From Tabrizicola caldifontis (GTDB lineage Bacteria > Pseudomonadota > Alphaproteobacteria > Rhodobacterales > Rhodobacteraceae), in the NCBI RefSeq assembly GCF_004762095.1, contig NZ_SIJH01000003.1, forward strand, positions 170,098 to 234,097: 64,000 nucleotides of DNA. The letters run 5' to 3'. This document shows, one piece after another, positions 16,952 to 25,385 of the stretch. The notes under the pieces were generated by a model. It was not told the DNA's origin. It ran no database searches and saw nothing but the letters and a program-made list of their open reading frames with translations. Made by a program: the position numbers and the translations under genes. Within the stretch, counting starts at the first letter, position 1. Each line of letters starts with the position of its first letter.

Positions 16952-17986
16952 TCAGGCCCCCAGAACCCTGCGGATCGCGGCTTCGTCAATGTCGTCATGC
17001 TCGGCGATCACCACCAGCTGCGACCGGCGGGGCGCATCGCCCCAGGGGCGGTCGTATTGCAGGCGAACGCGGGCGCCGACGGCCTGCACCAGAAGGCGCA
17101 AGGGTTTGCCGGCCACCGCGACATGGCCCTTGACGCGCAGGATGTTCAGCTCCTCGGCCAGGCGGCGGATCGCGGCGGCCATGGCCTCGGGGTCGGCGAT
17201 CTCCGGCAGGTCGATCACCACGCTGTCGAAATCCTCGTGTTCGTGATCGTCGGCGCCATCATGATGCGACGGGCGGGCGGCCAGGTCGTCTTCGGCCGCA
17301 GCGTTCAGGCCCAGCACAACACGCGGGTCGATAACGCCTTCGGTCATCGGCAGCATCGGTACCGGGCGGTTCAGTTCCGCCGCGATCACCTCTTTCGCCG
17401 CGGCAAGCCCCGCTTCTCCGGCCAGGTCGGCCTTGGACAAAAGGATCAGGTCAGCACAAAGGATCTGGTCCTCGAAGACTTCGGACAAGGGCGTTTCGTG
17501 GTCGAGGCTGGGATCGGCGGCGCGCTGGGCCTCGACCGCCGCGACATCAGGAGCAAAGCGCCCGGCGGCCACCGCCTCGGCATCGGCAAGGGCGATGACC
17601 CCGTCCACCGTGATGCGGCTGCGGATCGCGGGCCAGTCGAAGGCCTTCAGCAGGGGCTTGGGCAGGGCAAGGCCCGAGGTCTCGATCAGGATGTGGTCGG
17701 GCCGCTGCGGCAGGGCCATCAGCTGCTCGATCGTCGGGATGAAGTCGTCGGCGACAGTGCAGCAGATGCAGCCGTTGGCAAGCTCGACAATGTTTTCCGC
17801 CGGGCACATCTCATCCGCGCAGGATTTCAGGATGTCCCCGTCCACGCCCACGGTGCCGAATTCGTTCACCAGGATCGCCAGCCGCCTGCCTTGCGGGTTC
17901 TGCATCAGGTGGCGGATCAGCGTGGTCTTCCCCGCGCCAAGGAAGCCGGTGATCACGGTGACGGGAATCTTGGTAAGGTCGGTCAT
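16952..17986 (-). CDS. cobW: CobW, G3E-family GTPase / cobalt metallochaperone
   Basis: A 344-residue G3E P-loop GTPase. The P-loop GFLGAGKT is at residues 14-21 and the metal-binding CICC at 73-76, followed by the ETSG and SKAD nucleotide motifs. A His/Asp-rich stretch (HHDGADDHEHED) precedes the C-terminal CobW domain. CobW is thought to deliver cobalt to the CobN chelatase, and cobN is the next gene. It overlaps the DUF1636 gene by 4 bases and lies in the unit controlled by the riboswitch at 18457. Confidence 0.92.
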   Translation of the reverse strand: MTDLTKIPVTVITGFLGAGKTTLIRHLMQNPQGRRLAILVNEFGTVGVDGDILKSCADEMCPAENIVELANGCICCTVADDFIPTIEQLMALPQRPDHILIETSGLALPKPLLKAFDWPAIRSRITVDGVIALADAEAVAAGRFAPDVAAVEAQRAADPSLDHETPLSEVFEDQILCADLILLSKADLAGEAGLAAAKEVIAAELNRPVPMLPMTEGVIDPRVVLGLNAAAEDDLAARPSHHDGADDHEHEDFDSVVIDLPEIADPEAMAAAIRRLAEELNILRVKGHVAVAGKPLRLLVQAVGARVRLQYDRPWGDAPRRSQLVVIAEHDDIDEAAIRRVLGA

Positions 17987-18348
17987 GAGTTGGGCTCCAG
18001 AGGCGGGATGCGGGCGATGCTCTGCTTGCGAAACACGGTTGGGCGGTCGCGCCAGGGCACGATTCCATCGGCGGTGGCGGCATATCTGCGGGCGCCTTCC
18101 AGGATTGCAGGCACATCGTCAAGGGCCAGGCGGCCATAGACGTAGGACCAGGCGCCGGGCTTGCTGAGCGAAACGGTACAGCCGTTGTCGCAGGCCGAAA
18201 GACATTCGACCGCGACGATGCGCACGCCCTCGGGCGCACCGGCAGCCAGAAGCGCGGCATGAAGCCGCGATCCGGGGCGGGGGGCGCCCTCGGGCACCGG
18301 TTCCCCGGCCTTGCAGGTGGTGCAGACGTAAAGGGTCGCGCCCGTCAT
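17983..18348 (-). CDS. DUF1636 ferredoxin-like metal-binding protein
   Basis: A 121-residue small protein with cysteines C9, C12, C49, C53 and C57 (YVCTTCKAG and VECLSACDNGC), a thioredoxin-like ferredoxin pattern. This DUF1636-type family is commonly found beside cobW and cobN and is presumed to be an electron carrier or metal handler; its role is not established. ATG at 18348 was chosen because the family start, TLYVCTTC, follows directly. It is the first gene after the second cobalamin riboswitch, and its stop overlaps the cobW start. Confidence 0.8.
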   Translation of the reverse strand: MTGATLYVCTTCKAGEPVPEGAPRPGSRLHAALLAAGAPEGVRIVAVECLSACDNGCTVSLSKPGAWSYVYGRLALDDVPAILEGARRYAATADGIVPWRDRPTVFRKQSIARIPPLEPNS

Positions 18349-18456
18349 TGCCCGTCCTTCAGGCGAATGGGGTGGGCCAGCGAGGGGCGACCCCGAACCT
18401 GGGACCGCCAATCACCGGTCGCGGAACACCCCGTCCGCCGGTTACCTTCCCGCGCT

Positions 18457-18638
18457 GGCAGGTCTCCCGGCTTGCGGATACAGGGTTTCCCCAGCGGTCC
18501 CCGCCTTCCCGGCTGATCGCCAGTGGCCATGGAACCTCTCCGGTCACGGTCGCGGGGGCGGCTGCCTGGGTCGCTTCCGACCTGTCGCATTCCCTCTTGG
18601 CCTGTCATAGACAGGAACCAGCGCCCGTCCACCTGTGG
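18457..18638 (-). promoter_or_regulatory. Cobalamin riboswitch upstream of DUF1636-cobW-cobN
   Basis: On the minus strand the leader reads GAGGGAATGCGACAGG, then the core AGCCGCCCCCGCGACCGTGA, then GGCCACTGG, then GGGAAGGCGGGG, and ends with CCGGGAGACCTGCC. This is the order of a cobalamin riboswitch. It ends about 109 bases before the DUF1636 start. It fills most of the space to the divergent cobO gene, so the cobO promoter must lie close to or inside it. Confidence 0.92.
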
Positions 18639-18673
18639 CAGATGGGCCCCCAATGTCAAGGACACGACCGACC

Positions 18674-19306
18674 ATGACCGAAGCTGATGCGACACCCGCG
18701 GCTGACGAGCTTGCCCGCCACGCGCAGAAGATGGCCAAGAAGAAGGCCGCGCGCGACCGGATGATGGCAGGAAAGGCAGGCGAAAAGGGGCTGATCATCG
18801 TCCTTACCGGGGCGGGGAAGGGCAAGTCATCCAGCGGCTTCGGGATGATCCTGCGCTGCATCGCGCACGGGATGCCCTGCGCGGTCGTGCAGTTCATCAA
18901 GGGCGCCTGGGACACGGGCGAACGGCGGCTCCTGACGACGCATTTCTCCGACCTCTGCCAGTTCCACGCGATGGGTGAGGGCTTCACCTGGGAAACCCAG
19001 GACAAGGCGCGGGACATCGCGGCGGCCCGGGCAGGGTGGGACAAGGCGAAGGAGCTGATCCGCGACCCGAAGATCCGCATGGTCCTGCTGGACGAGATAA
19101 ACATCGCGCTGCGCTATGATTACCTGGACATCGGCGAGGTGCTGGAGTTCCTGAGGACGGAGAAGCCGCCGCTGACCCATGTGGTCCTGACCGGACGCAA
19201 CGCGAAGGACGAACTGATCGAGGCCGCCGACCTGGTAACGGAAATGACCTTGGTCAAGCATCCGTTCCGGGCGGGCATCAAGGGCCAGCCGGGAGTGGAG
19301 TTCTAG
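18674..19306 (+). CDS. cobO: CobO, cob(I)yrinic acid a,c-diamide adenosyltransferase
   Basis: A 210-residue CobA/CobO/BtuR-type ATP:corrinoid adenosyltransferase. It has the P-loop TGAGKGKSSS at residues 45-54 and the family segments VVQFIKGAWDTGER and LLDEINIALRY. It adds the 5'-deoxyadenosyl group to the reduced corrinoid. ATG at 18674 (MTEADATPAADELARHAQKM) fits the usual N terminus and has AAGGA upstream; an in-frame ATG at 18653 is less likely. It diverges from the riboswitch-led DUF1636 unit. Confidence 0.93.
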   Translation: MTEADATPAADELARHAQKMAKKKAARDRMMAGKAGEKGLIIVLTGAGKGKSSSGFGMILRCIAHGMPCAVVQFIKGAWDTGERRLLTTHFSDLCQFHAMGEGFTWETQDKARDIAAARAGWDKAKELIRDPKIRMVLLDEINIALRYDYLDIGEVLEFLRTEKPPLTHVVLTGRNAKDELIEAADLVTEMTLVKHPFRAGIKGQPGVEF

Positions 19307-19645
19307 CCGCGGTCGTCATTGTGGGAACGGATGCCGATCGCGGGCATCCGCGTTGCGGCCCGGGGGCCACCTGCCCCCGAACCCCCGGCGATAGTTGTGC
19401 AGATAGGAAGCAGAAGGCAGGTCGGAAACCCCACTGCCAGGCTATTCTGCCGGTGGGGTGTCTTCCCCTCTGACGGTCATCGGCGTCCCCGCCTGTACCG
19501 CAGGAAAGGCAATTGCCGATTCGGATAAACGGACCATCAATGCCAAGGTCTTCCTCTCTGCACAAATATCCTCGGGGGGTGAGGCGCGCAGCGCCGAGGG
19601 GGCAGACGGCCCCCCTGCGCTGTCGATCGCAGGCAATGCGCCGGG
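19307..19645. other. Intergenic stretch between convergent cobO and cobQ
   Basis: No convincing gene. Near the cobO end a hairpin GGATGCC/GGCATCC (about 19329-19349) could terminate cobO, but it lacks a T-run. At about 19548-19610 there is a related but shorter member of the AAATAT-CCC repeat family, beginning TTCCTCTCTGCACAAATATC, with a GGCGC/GCGCC palindrome. A short open frame over this repeat resembles the xdhA linker only because both contain the repeat. Confidence 0.5.
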
Positions 19646-21115
19646 CTAGCGCGAGCCGGCCAGCCGCAGCAGGGCCGCGCAATCCAGATGCGCCGCAAGG
19701 TGGTCTGCGAGCGCATCAAGCGTCTCTGCGACGTTCTGGTCATAGCTGCCCCCCCCTGGCACCGCGCCGAGGCTGCCAAGAAATGCGCGACGGAAGGCGT
19801 CGGCGCTGAACATCCCGTGCAGGTAACTGCCCATTACCCTGCCGTCGGCGCGCATGGCACCTTCAGGTTGGCCCTGCACAGTGAACATGGGCCGGGCACG
19901 GTCGGGCCCCTCGGTACGGCCCAGGTGGATTTCATAGCCCCGCACCTCGGTGCCCGAAGCGGGGTGGACCGCAGCGGTTTCCGTGACGCGCTTGTCTGGG
20001 GTCATGGTGGTCGTCACATCCAGAAGTCCCAGGCCCGCAACGCACGCCGGTTTGCCCTCGATGCCCTCGGGGTCGGCGATTTCGTGCCCCAGCATCTGAT
20101 AGCCGCCGCAAAGACCCAGCACCCGTGCCCCCCGGCGCAGGGCGGCGGCAAGGTCGATGTCCCAGCCTTGAGAACGGAAATGGGTCAGGTCGGCGATGGT
20201 GGCCTTCGATCCGGGCAGGATGATCAGGTCGGCCTCGACCGGAAGGGGCTGGCCGGGACTGACGATCCGCAGGGTGACGCCGGGCTCCTGCGCCAGCGGG
20301 TCGAGGTCGTCGAAATTGGCAATGCGGTTGAGATGCGGGACGGCGATGAGAAAGTCGCCGCTTCCCCGTGTTCCGCCCAGATCCGCGGCGTCCTCGGCGG
20401 GCAGGCGATGGGCATCCGGGAACCAGGGCACGACACCCAGGCCGGGCCAGCCGGTGCGGGTCTCGATCAGGCGGTAGCCGTCGTCGAAGAGCCGCGGGTC
20501 GCCACGGAACTTGTTGATCAGAAAGCCCCGGATCATCGCGGCATCGGCGGGGTCGAGCACGGCCTGGGTGCCCACAAGCTGGGCGATGACGCCACCGCGG
20601 TCGATGTCGCCGGCCAGCACCACCGGCACGTCGGCGGCGCGGGCAAAGCCCATGTTGGCGATGTCGCCCGCGCGCAGGTTGACTTCGGCCGGGCTGCCAG
20701 CGCCTTCGACGATCACGAGGTCAGCCTCGGCCTGCAGGCGGTTGAAGCTGTCCAGCACCGGGGCCATCAGCTGCGGCTTCAGCGCGGCATAGTCGCGCGC
20801 CTTGACCGTGGTCAGGCGGCGACCCTGCACGATGACCTGGGCGCCGGTCTCCGATTCGGGCTTCAGGAGGACCGGGTTCATGTCCACATGGGGGCGGACC
20901 CCGCAGGCGCGGGCCTGCAGGGCCTGGGCGCGGCCGATCTCGCCCCCAACCGCAACGGCGGCGTTGTTCGACATGTTCTGCGGCTTGAAGGGCCGCACGG
21001 TCAGGCCCTGGCGGGTGAAATGGCGACACAGCCCGGCGACAAGAAGCGACTTGCCCACGTTCGAGCCTGCCCCCTGAATCATGATCCGCGCGGATCGCTT
21101 CCGGATGTCCTGCAC
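19646..21115 (-). CDS. cobQ: CobQ, cobyric acid synthase (glutamine-hydrolysing)
   Basis: A 489-residue amidotransferase that amidates positions b, d, e and g of adenosylcobyrinate a,c-diamide. The N-terminal synthetase has GAGSNVGKS at residues 15-23 and FKPQNMSNN. The C-terminal glutamine amidotransferase has [10 protein letters not shown] with the nucleophilic Cys, and GSYLHGMF with the catalytic His. It is full length. It is convergent with cobO and is preceded by the gluconokinase gene 50 bases upstream on the same strand. Confidence 0.94.
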   Translation of the reverse strand: MQDIRKRSARIMIQGAGSNVGKSLLVAGLCRHFTRQGLTVRPFKPQNMSNNAAVAVGGEIGRAQALQARACGVRPHVDMNPVLLKPESETGAQVIVQGRRLTTVKARDYAALKPQLMAPVLDSFNRLQAEADLVIVEGAGSPAEVNLRAGDIANMGFARAADVPVVLAGDIDRGGVIAQLVGTQAVLDPADAAMIRGFLINKFRGDPRLFDDGYRLIETRTGWPGLGVVPWFPDAHRLPAEDAADLGGTRGSGDFLIAVPHLNRIANFDDLDPLAQEPGVTLRIVSPGQPLPVEADLIILPGSKATIADLTHFRSQGWDIDLAAALRRGARVLGLCGGYQMLGHEIADPEGIEGKPACVAGLGLLDVTTTMTPDKRVTETAAVHPASGTEVRGYEIHLGRTEGPDRARPMFTVQGQPEGAMRADGRVMGSYLHGMFSADAFRRAFLGSLGAVPGGGSYDQNVAETLDALADHLAAHLDCAALLRLAGSR

Positions 21116-21165
21116 TTTCGGTCACTCCATGACCCGGCGATGCTTCGGCGCGTGCTGCGGAAAGG

Positions 21166-21651
21166 TCAAGGCGCGATGCGTGCGGCCGCCTGCGCCACCA
21201 GATCTTCGACGGGGCCGGCGATGTCCAGCGTGATCGCCTCGTCGGGTCCGGGCGGCTCCAACGCGGCGAACTGGCTGTCGAGCAGCGCGTGCGGCATGTA
21301 ATGGCCAGTCCGGGCTGCCATTCGCGCGGCTATCAGGTCGGGATCGCCCGTCAGATGGACAAAGGTTACCGGCCCGCCCGCCCCTGCGCGGATCCGGTCG
21401 CGATAGGCCCGTTTCAGGGCAGAGCAACCCACGATCACCGGTGCCTGATGTCGCAGCACCGCGGTCACCCGATCCAGCCAGGACCAGCGGTCGGCATCGG
21501 TCAGCGGAATGCCGGCGCGCATCCTGTCCACGTTTTGCTGGGGATGCAGGTCGTCCCCGTCGCGGTAGGGCACGCCCAACCGGGCCGCCAACGCCCTTCC
21601 GACCGAGGTCTTGCCGCAGCCCGAAACACCCATGATGACGATTCGCCTCAC
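21166..21651 (-). CDS. Gluconokinase (GntK/IdnK type)
   Basis: A 161-residue P-loop kinase that phosphorylates D-gluconate to 6-phosphogluconate. Motifs are GVSGCGKTS at residues 8-16, the YRDGDDLHP segment, GCSALKRAYRDRIR and HYMPHALLDSQFAALE, all typical of gluconate kinases. The ATG at 21651 overlaps the stop of the SDR gene by 4 bases. Together with the lactonase and 6-phosphogluconate dehydrogenase on the opposite strand, it forms a gluconate catabolism locus. Confidence 0.9.
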   Translation of the reverse strand: MRRIVIMGVSGCGKTSVGRALAARLGVPYRDGDDLHPQQNVDRMRAGIPLTDADRWSWLDRVTAVLRHQAPVIVGCSALKRAYRDRIRAGAGGPVTFVHLTGDPDLIAARMAARTGHYMPHALLDSQFAALEPPGPDEAITLDIAGPVEDLVAQAAARIAP

Positions 21652-22403
21652 AGCGACACCGATATCCCGCCATCGACATAAAGGATGTGGCCGTTGACGA
21701 AGCTTGCCGCATCCGACGCCAGGAAGATGCAGGCACCCTTCAGCTCTTCCACCCTGCCCCAGCGTCCGGCAGGGGTGCGCTTCACCAGCCAGTCGGAAAA
21801 CGCCGGGTCGGCCACCAGCGCGGCATTGAGCGGCGTGTCGAAATAGCCTGGGGCGATGGCATTGCAGGTCAGGCCGTGCCGCGCCCAGTCGGTCGCCATG
21901 CCCTTGGTCAGGTTGCCCACGGCCCCCTTGGTTGCGGTGTAGGGTGCAATTCCCGGCCGTGCCAGCGCGGTCTGCACGGATGCGATGTTGATGATCCGTC
22001 CCCGCCCGCGCGCGATCATGTGCCTGGCGACGGCTTGTCCGACATGAAAGACGGAGGCGATGTTCGTCTGCATCAGCCGCTCGAAGGCCTCGGGCGGGAA
22101 ATCCTCCAGCGGCGCGCGGTGCTGGATGCCAGCGTTGTTTACCAGAATGTCGATGGGCTTTCCTGCGGCCTCGAATCCGTCCACCGCCGCGCGCACGGCG
22201 GCATGGTCGGTCACATCGAAGACCAGAGCCTCGGCCCCCGGAAGGCGCGCGGCCGCAGCCCGTGCGCGGTCTGGATCGCGTCCGTTGATCACAACCTGCG
22301 CCCCGGCCTCGGCAAGACCCTGTGCCAGGGCAAAGCCGATCCCTTGCGCTGCCCCGGTTACCAGGGCGCGGCGGCCAGTCAGATCGAACAGCGGATGGGA
22401 CAT
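21648..22403 (-). CDS. SDR-family oxidoreductase, probably gluconate 5-dehydrogenase type
   Basis: A 251-residue classical short-chain dehydrogenase. It has the nucleotide-binding VTGAAQGIGFAL near residues 15-26, NNAG at 89-92, and catalytic Ser142, Tyr155 and Lys159 (YTATK). Context with gluconokinase suggests gluconate 5-dehydrogenase (2- or 5-keto-gluconate reduction), but SDR substrate cannot be read with certainty. ATG 22403 (MSHPLFDLTGRRALVTG) is the natural start; a longer frame runs into the promoter region. It diverges from the lactonase gene. Confidence 0.82.
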   Translation of the reverse strand: MSHPLFDLTGRRALVTGAAQGIGFALAQGLAEAGAQVVINGRDPDRARAAAARLPGAEALVFDVTDHAAVRAAVDGFEAAGKPIDILVNNAGIQHRAPLEDFPPEAFERLMQTNIASVFHVGQAVARHMIARGRGRIINIASVQTALARPGIAPYTATKGAVGNLTKGMATDWARHGLTCNAIAPGYFDTPLNAALVADPAFSDWLVKRTPAGRWGRVEELKGACIFLASDAASFVNGHILYVDGGISVSL

Positions 22404-22463
22404 GGTGCCTCCGGGCATGGTCAGCGCCAGGTTTCGGCTTGACCGGGGCGCTGTCAGGATGAA

Positions 22464-22475
22464 GCTAGCGCTAAC
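22464..22475. promoter_or_regulatory. Candidate LacI-type operator in the gluconate divergent region
   Basis: The sequence GCTAGCGCTAAC contains the palindrome TAGCGCTA, the kind of centre-CG site used by LacI-family regulators. It lies just upstream of the lactonase start codon (22487), in the 83-base space between two divergent operons. A LacI-type gene remnant occurs downstream of the 6-phosphogluconate dehydrogenase gene. Confidence 0.45.
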
Positions 22476-22486
22476 GGAGGTGCCCC

Positions 22487-23389
22487 ATGACCGCAAGCCC
22501 AAGCTGGTATCAGGCCGTTGATCCGGTCTTTTCGTCCTATGTGCTGTTCAACGCCCCCCTGAAGAAGCTGGCCGAGGGCTTCGACTGGGCGGAAGGTCCG
22601 GTCTGGTTCGGCGATCACCAGTGTCTGTTGTTCTCTGACATCCCGAACAACCGTATCCTGCGCTGGAGCGAGGGCGGCCTGACCACCTTCCGCGCGCCGT
22701 CGAATTACGCCAACGGCCATACGCGCGACCGCGAAGGGCGTCTGATTTCCTGCGAGCACGGGCTGCGGCGCGTGACGCGGACCGAATGGGATGGTTCCAT
22801 CACCGTCATCGCCGACAGCTACCGGGGCAAGCCGCTGAACAGCCCGAACGATGTGGTCGTGGCCCGCGACGGGGCGATCTGGTTCACAGACCCGCATTAC
22901 GGGATCATCACCGATTACGAAGGCTTCCGGGGCGAACAGGAACTGCCCTGTTCGGTCTATCGCGTCGATCCCGACGGCAGCATCGAGGCGGTGATCACCG
23001 ACATGGCCTGCCCGAACGGGCTGGCGTTCAGCCCGGACGAAGGCCTGCTTTACGTTGCCGATACCGGTCGTGCGTTCAGCGGCGATCCGCAGCACATCCT
23101 GGTGTTCGACATGTCGTCGGGGCGACCGCGGGGCGGGCGGGTGTTCCACAAGATCGAGCCGGGCTGCGCCGACGGCATCCGGGTTGATTCGGATGGCAAC
23201 CTCTGGTCCTCGGCCCGGGACGGGGTGCATTGCATCCACCCGGACGGGCATCTGATGGGCAGGATCCTCGTGCCCGAGACCGTGTCGAACCTCTGCTTCG
23301 GGGGCCGGGCGAAGCATCGGCTGTTCATCACCGCGACGACCGGGCTCTACTCGGTCGTGCTGAACCGCAGGGGGGTTCAATGGCCGTGA
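22487..23389 (+). CDS. SMP-30/gluconolactonase-family lactonase
   Basis: A 300-residue six-bladed propeller lactonase of the SMP-30/gluconolaconase/LRE-like family. Family features are EGPVWF (metal ligand Glu36), NSPNDVVV (metal ligand Asn) and NGLAFSPDEGLLYVADTG near the third blade. It hydrolyses sugar lactones such as glucono-1,5-lactone to gluconate, feeding the adjacent gluconokinase. A GGAGG site precedes the ATG by about 6 bases. It overlaps the downstream dehydrogenase gene by 10 bases. Confidence 0.88.
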   Translation: MTASPSWYQAVDPVFSSYVLFNAPLKKLAEGFDWAEGPVWFGDHQCLLFSDIPNNRILRWSEGGLTTFRAPSNYANGHTRDREGRLISCEHGLRRVTRTEWDGSITVIADSYRGKPLNSPNDVVVARDGAIWFTDPHYGIITDYEGFRGEQELPCSVYRVDPDGSIEAVITDMACPNGLAFSPDEGLLYVADTGRAFSGDPQHILVFDMSSGRPRGGRVFHKIEPGCADGIRVDSDGNLWSSARDGVHCIHPDGHLMGRILVPETVSNLCFGGRAKHRLFITATTGLYSVVLNRRGVQWP

Positions 23390-24780
23390 AACCGCAGCTC
23401 GGCCTGATCGGCCTTGGCACCATGGGTGCGGCCCTGGCGCTGAACATCGCCGAAAAGGGTTTTCCGATCGCAGTCTGGAACCGCACTGCCAGCGTGACGC
23501 GCCGCTTCCATTCTGCGGCGGGGGCGCTGGCAGAACGGATCGTGCCGGCCGAGACCCTGGCCGATCTGGTCGCAGCAATGGCCGCGCCAAGGGCAATCAT
23601 CCTGATGGTTCCCGCCGGAGAAGCCGTCGATGCCCAGCTTTCCGCCCTGGCCCCGCTTCTGGGTCCGCAGGATCTGGTCATCGACGCAGGCAATGCGAAT
23701 TTCCACGATACCGACCGCCGCGCCGCGGCGGGATGGCCCTTCCGCTTCATGGGCATCGGCGTCTCGGGCGGCGAGGCAGGCGCGCGCCACGGGCCGGCGA
23801 TCATGGCCGGGGGCAAGCCCGAGGACTGGGCGCGAATGGCACCGGTGCTGCGGGCGATTGCTGCAAGGGCCGAGGACGGCACACCCTGCGCCGATCACAT
23901 GGGCGAAGGGGGCGCGGGCCATTTCGTCAAGATGGTACACAACGGCATAGAATATGCCGACATGCAGATGATCGCCGAGGTCTACGGCATCATGCGCGAC
24001 GGCCTGGCAATGGCTGCGCCCGAAATCGCGCCGGTCTTTGCCCGCTGGAACGAAGGGGTGCTGCGGTCCTATCTGGTCGAGATCTCGGCCGCGGTCGCGG
24101 CGGCGCGCGATCCGGTCACGGGCGGGCCGATGCTGGACATGATCGTGGATGCGGCGGGGCAGAAGGGCACCGGGCGGTGGACCGCGATCGAGGCCCAGCA
24201 TCTGGGCGCACCGATCCCGGTGATCGAGGCCGCCGTCATGGCGCGCAACGTCTCGGCCCGCCGGGCCGAGCGGGCGGCGGGCGAGGCGCTTTACGGCCCC
24301 GCACCCGAACCGGCGGTCGTGCCGCTGGAGGATCTGGAACAGGCACTGATCGCCGGCAAGATCCTGTGTTATGCGCAGGGCTTTGCCATGATGCGGGCGG
24401 CGGCGGAAAGCTTCGGCTGGGCGCTGGACATGCCGGCGATCGCCCGGGTCTGGCGCGCTGGCTGCATCATCCGCTCGGCCATGCTGAACGACATGGCCGA
24501 AGCCCTGGCCGAAGACCCCGGTCGCAACCTGATCCTGGCACCCTTCTTCGCCAACACCCTGCGCCGCGGCCTGCCGGCCCTGCGCCGTGTCGTTGCAGCC
24601 GGCGCGCTGCATGGCCTGGGCCTGCCTGCCCTTTCGGCAGGTCTGGCCTGGTTCGACATGATGCGCACGGCGCGCGGCACCGCCGACATGATCCAGGCCC
24701 AACGAGATTACTTCGGTCTGCATGGCTTCCAGCGGCGCGACGGACTGGACCGCCCGCACGGCCCCTGGGCGGAAGGCTGA
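23380..24780 (+). CDS. gnd: 6-Phosphogluconate dehydrogenase, decarboxylating
   Basis: A 466-residue enzyme that oxidises 6-phosphogluconate to ribulose 5-phosphate with CO2 release. It has the nucleotide-binding GLIGLGTMGAALALNIA at the N terminus, GIGVSGGEAGARHGP, and the catalytic HFVKMVHNGIEY with Lys184. The C-terminal helical domain includes the conserved AQRDYFGLHG and ends with the short tail. ATG at 23380 overlaps the lactonase gene by 10 bases. It completes the gluconate pathway here. Confidence 0.92.
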   Translation: MAVKPQLGLIGLGTMGAALALNIAEKGFPIAVWNRTASVTRRFHSAAGALAERIVPAETLADLVAAMAAPRAIILMVPAGEAVDAQLSALAPLLGPQDLVIDAGNANFHDTDRRAAAGWPFRFMGIGVSGGEAGARHGPAIMAGGKPEDWARMAPVLRAIAARAEDGTPCADHMGEGGAGHFVKMVHNGIEYADMQMIAEVYGIMRDGLAMAAPEIAPVFARWNEGVLRSYLVEISAAVAAARDPVTGGPMLDMIVDAAGQKGTGRWTAIEAQHLGAPIPVIEAAVMARNVSARRAERAAGEALYGPAPEPAVVPLEDLEQALIAGKILCYAQGFAMMRAAAESFGWALDMPAIARVWRAGCIIRSAMLNDMAEALAEDPGRNLILAPFFANTLRRGLPALRRVVAAGALHGLGLPALSAGLAWFDMMRTARGTADMIQAQRDYFGLHGFQRRDGLDRPHGPWAEG

Positions 24781-24849
24781 ACCCTGTTCTGGCGGGATGC
24801 CGGGCAGATTCTCGGGCCCGTAGGGCACCATCGCCGGGGCGGGTATCAG

Positions 24850-25370
24850 GTCTGCCTTCGTCCTCCCATCACGCCGCGCTTGCCCGCACGACCTCGGGCC
24901 AGGTGGTCGCTGCCGTCGCAGGCCAGGCGGGCCACACCCGGCACATCGGGAAGGATGGTCACGACCGGGCGCCCGCCGCAGGCGAGGTCGGCAAGCGACG
25001 CTTGGATGAGGGGGGCGTCCGGGGCGCCCACGATCACCGCACCAAGGGGCAAGCGTCGCGTGGCGGCACCGATGGCGGCGGGGGTGCCGTCGTTCATCAG
25101 GATGCGCTGAATGGCGATCCAGCTGTCCGGAAGTCGCAGCAGACGCCGGAATTTCCACCGCCATCCGGGCCACGAAGGGACGTTCCGCCCGGGCCATAAC
25201 TTCACGGGTCCGCAGGTGACTGGCAGGCAGGATGCGGTTCTGGCCCGGTTCCCGCGCCGCCATCAGCATACCCCGGCGCAAGTCCCCGCCCACGATGCCG
25301 CGGTTGATCGGCACGCGGTCCGCCCTGGCCGTGACAACCCCGACACAACGCGCGGCGCAGGGTCCTGTCA
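24850..25370 (-). pseudogene. Probable decayed LacI-family sugar regulator fragment
   Basis: No intact gene is found in the 605-base space between 24781 and 25385. On the minus strand, two adjacent frames carry stretches that resemble the sugar-binding domain of LacI regulators: GAVIVGAPDAPLIQASLADL and RPVVTILPDVPGVARLACDG (about 24900-25060), and in another frame EVMARAERPFVARMAVEIP (about 25140-25200). A frame change is needed near 25140. No helix-turn-helix is seen, so the 5' part may be lost. The identification is tentative. It sits beside the gluconate genes, whose upstream region has a LacI-like operator. Confidence 0.4.
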
Positions 25371-25385
25371 CGGGCTGCGGCCGGA

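Noticed and set aside
13618..17133. A very long open frame on the plus strand opposite cobN
   Set aside because: It is the antisense of cobN in GC-rich DNA, where stops are rare. Its translation has no family motif, while cobN is clear on the other strand.
19458..19649. A 63-codon open frame in the cobO-cobQ gap
   Set aside because: Its only resemblance is to the xdhA linker, and that comes from the shared repeat. It has no ribosome site of note.
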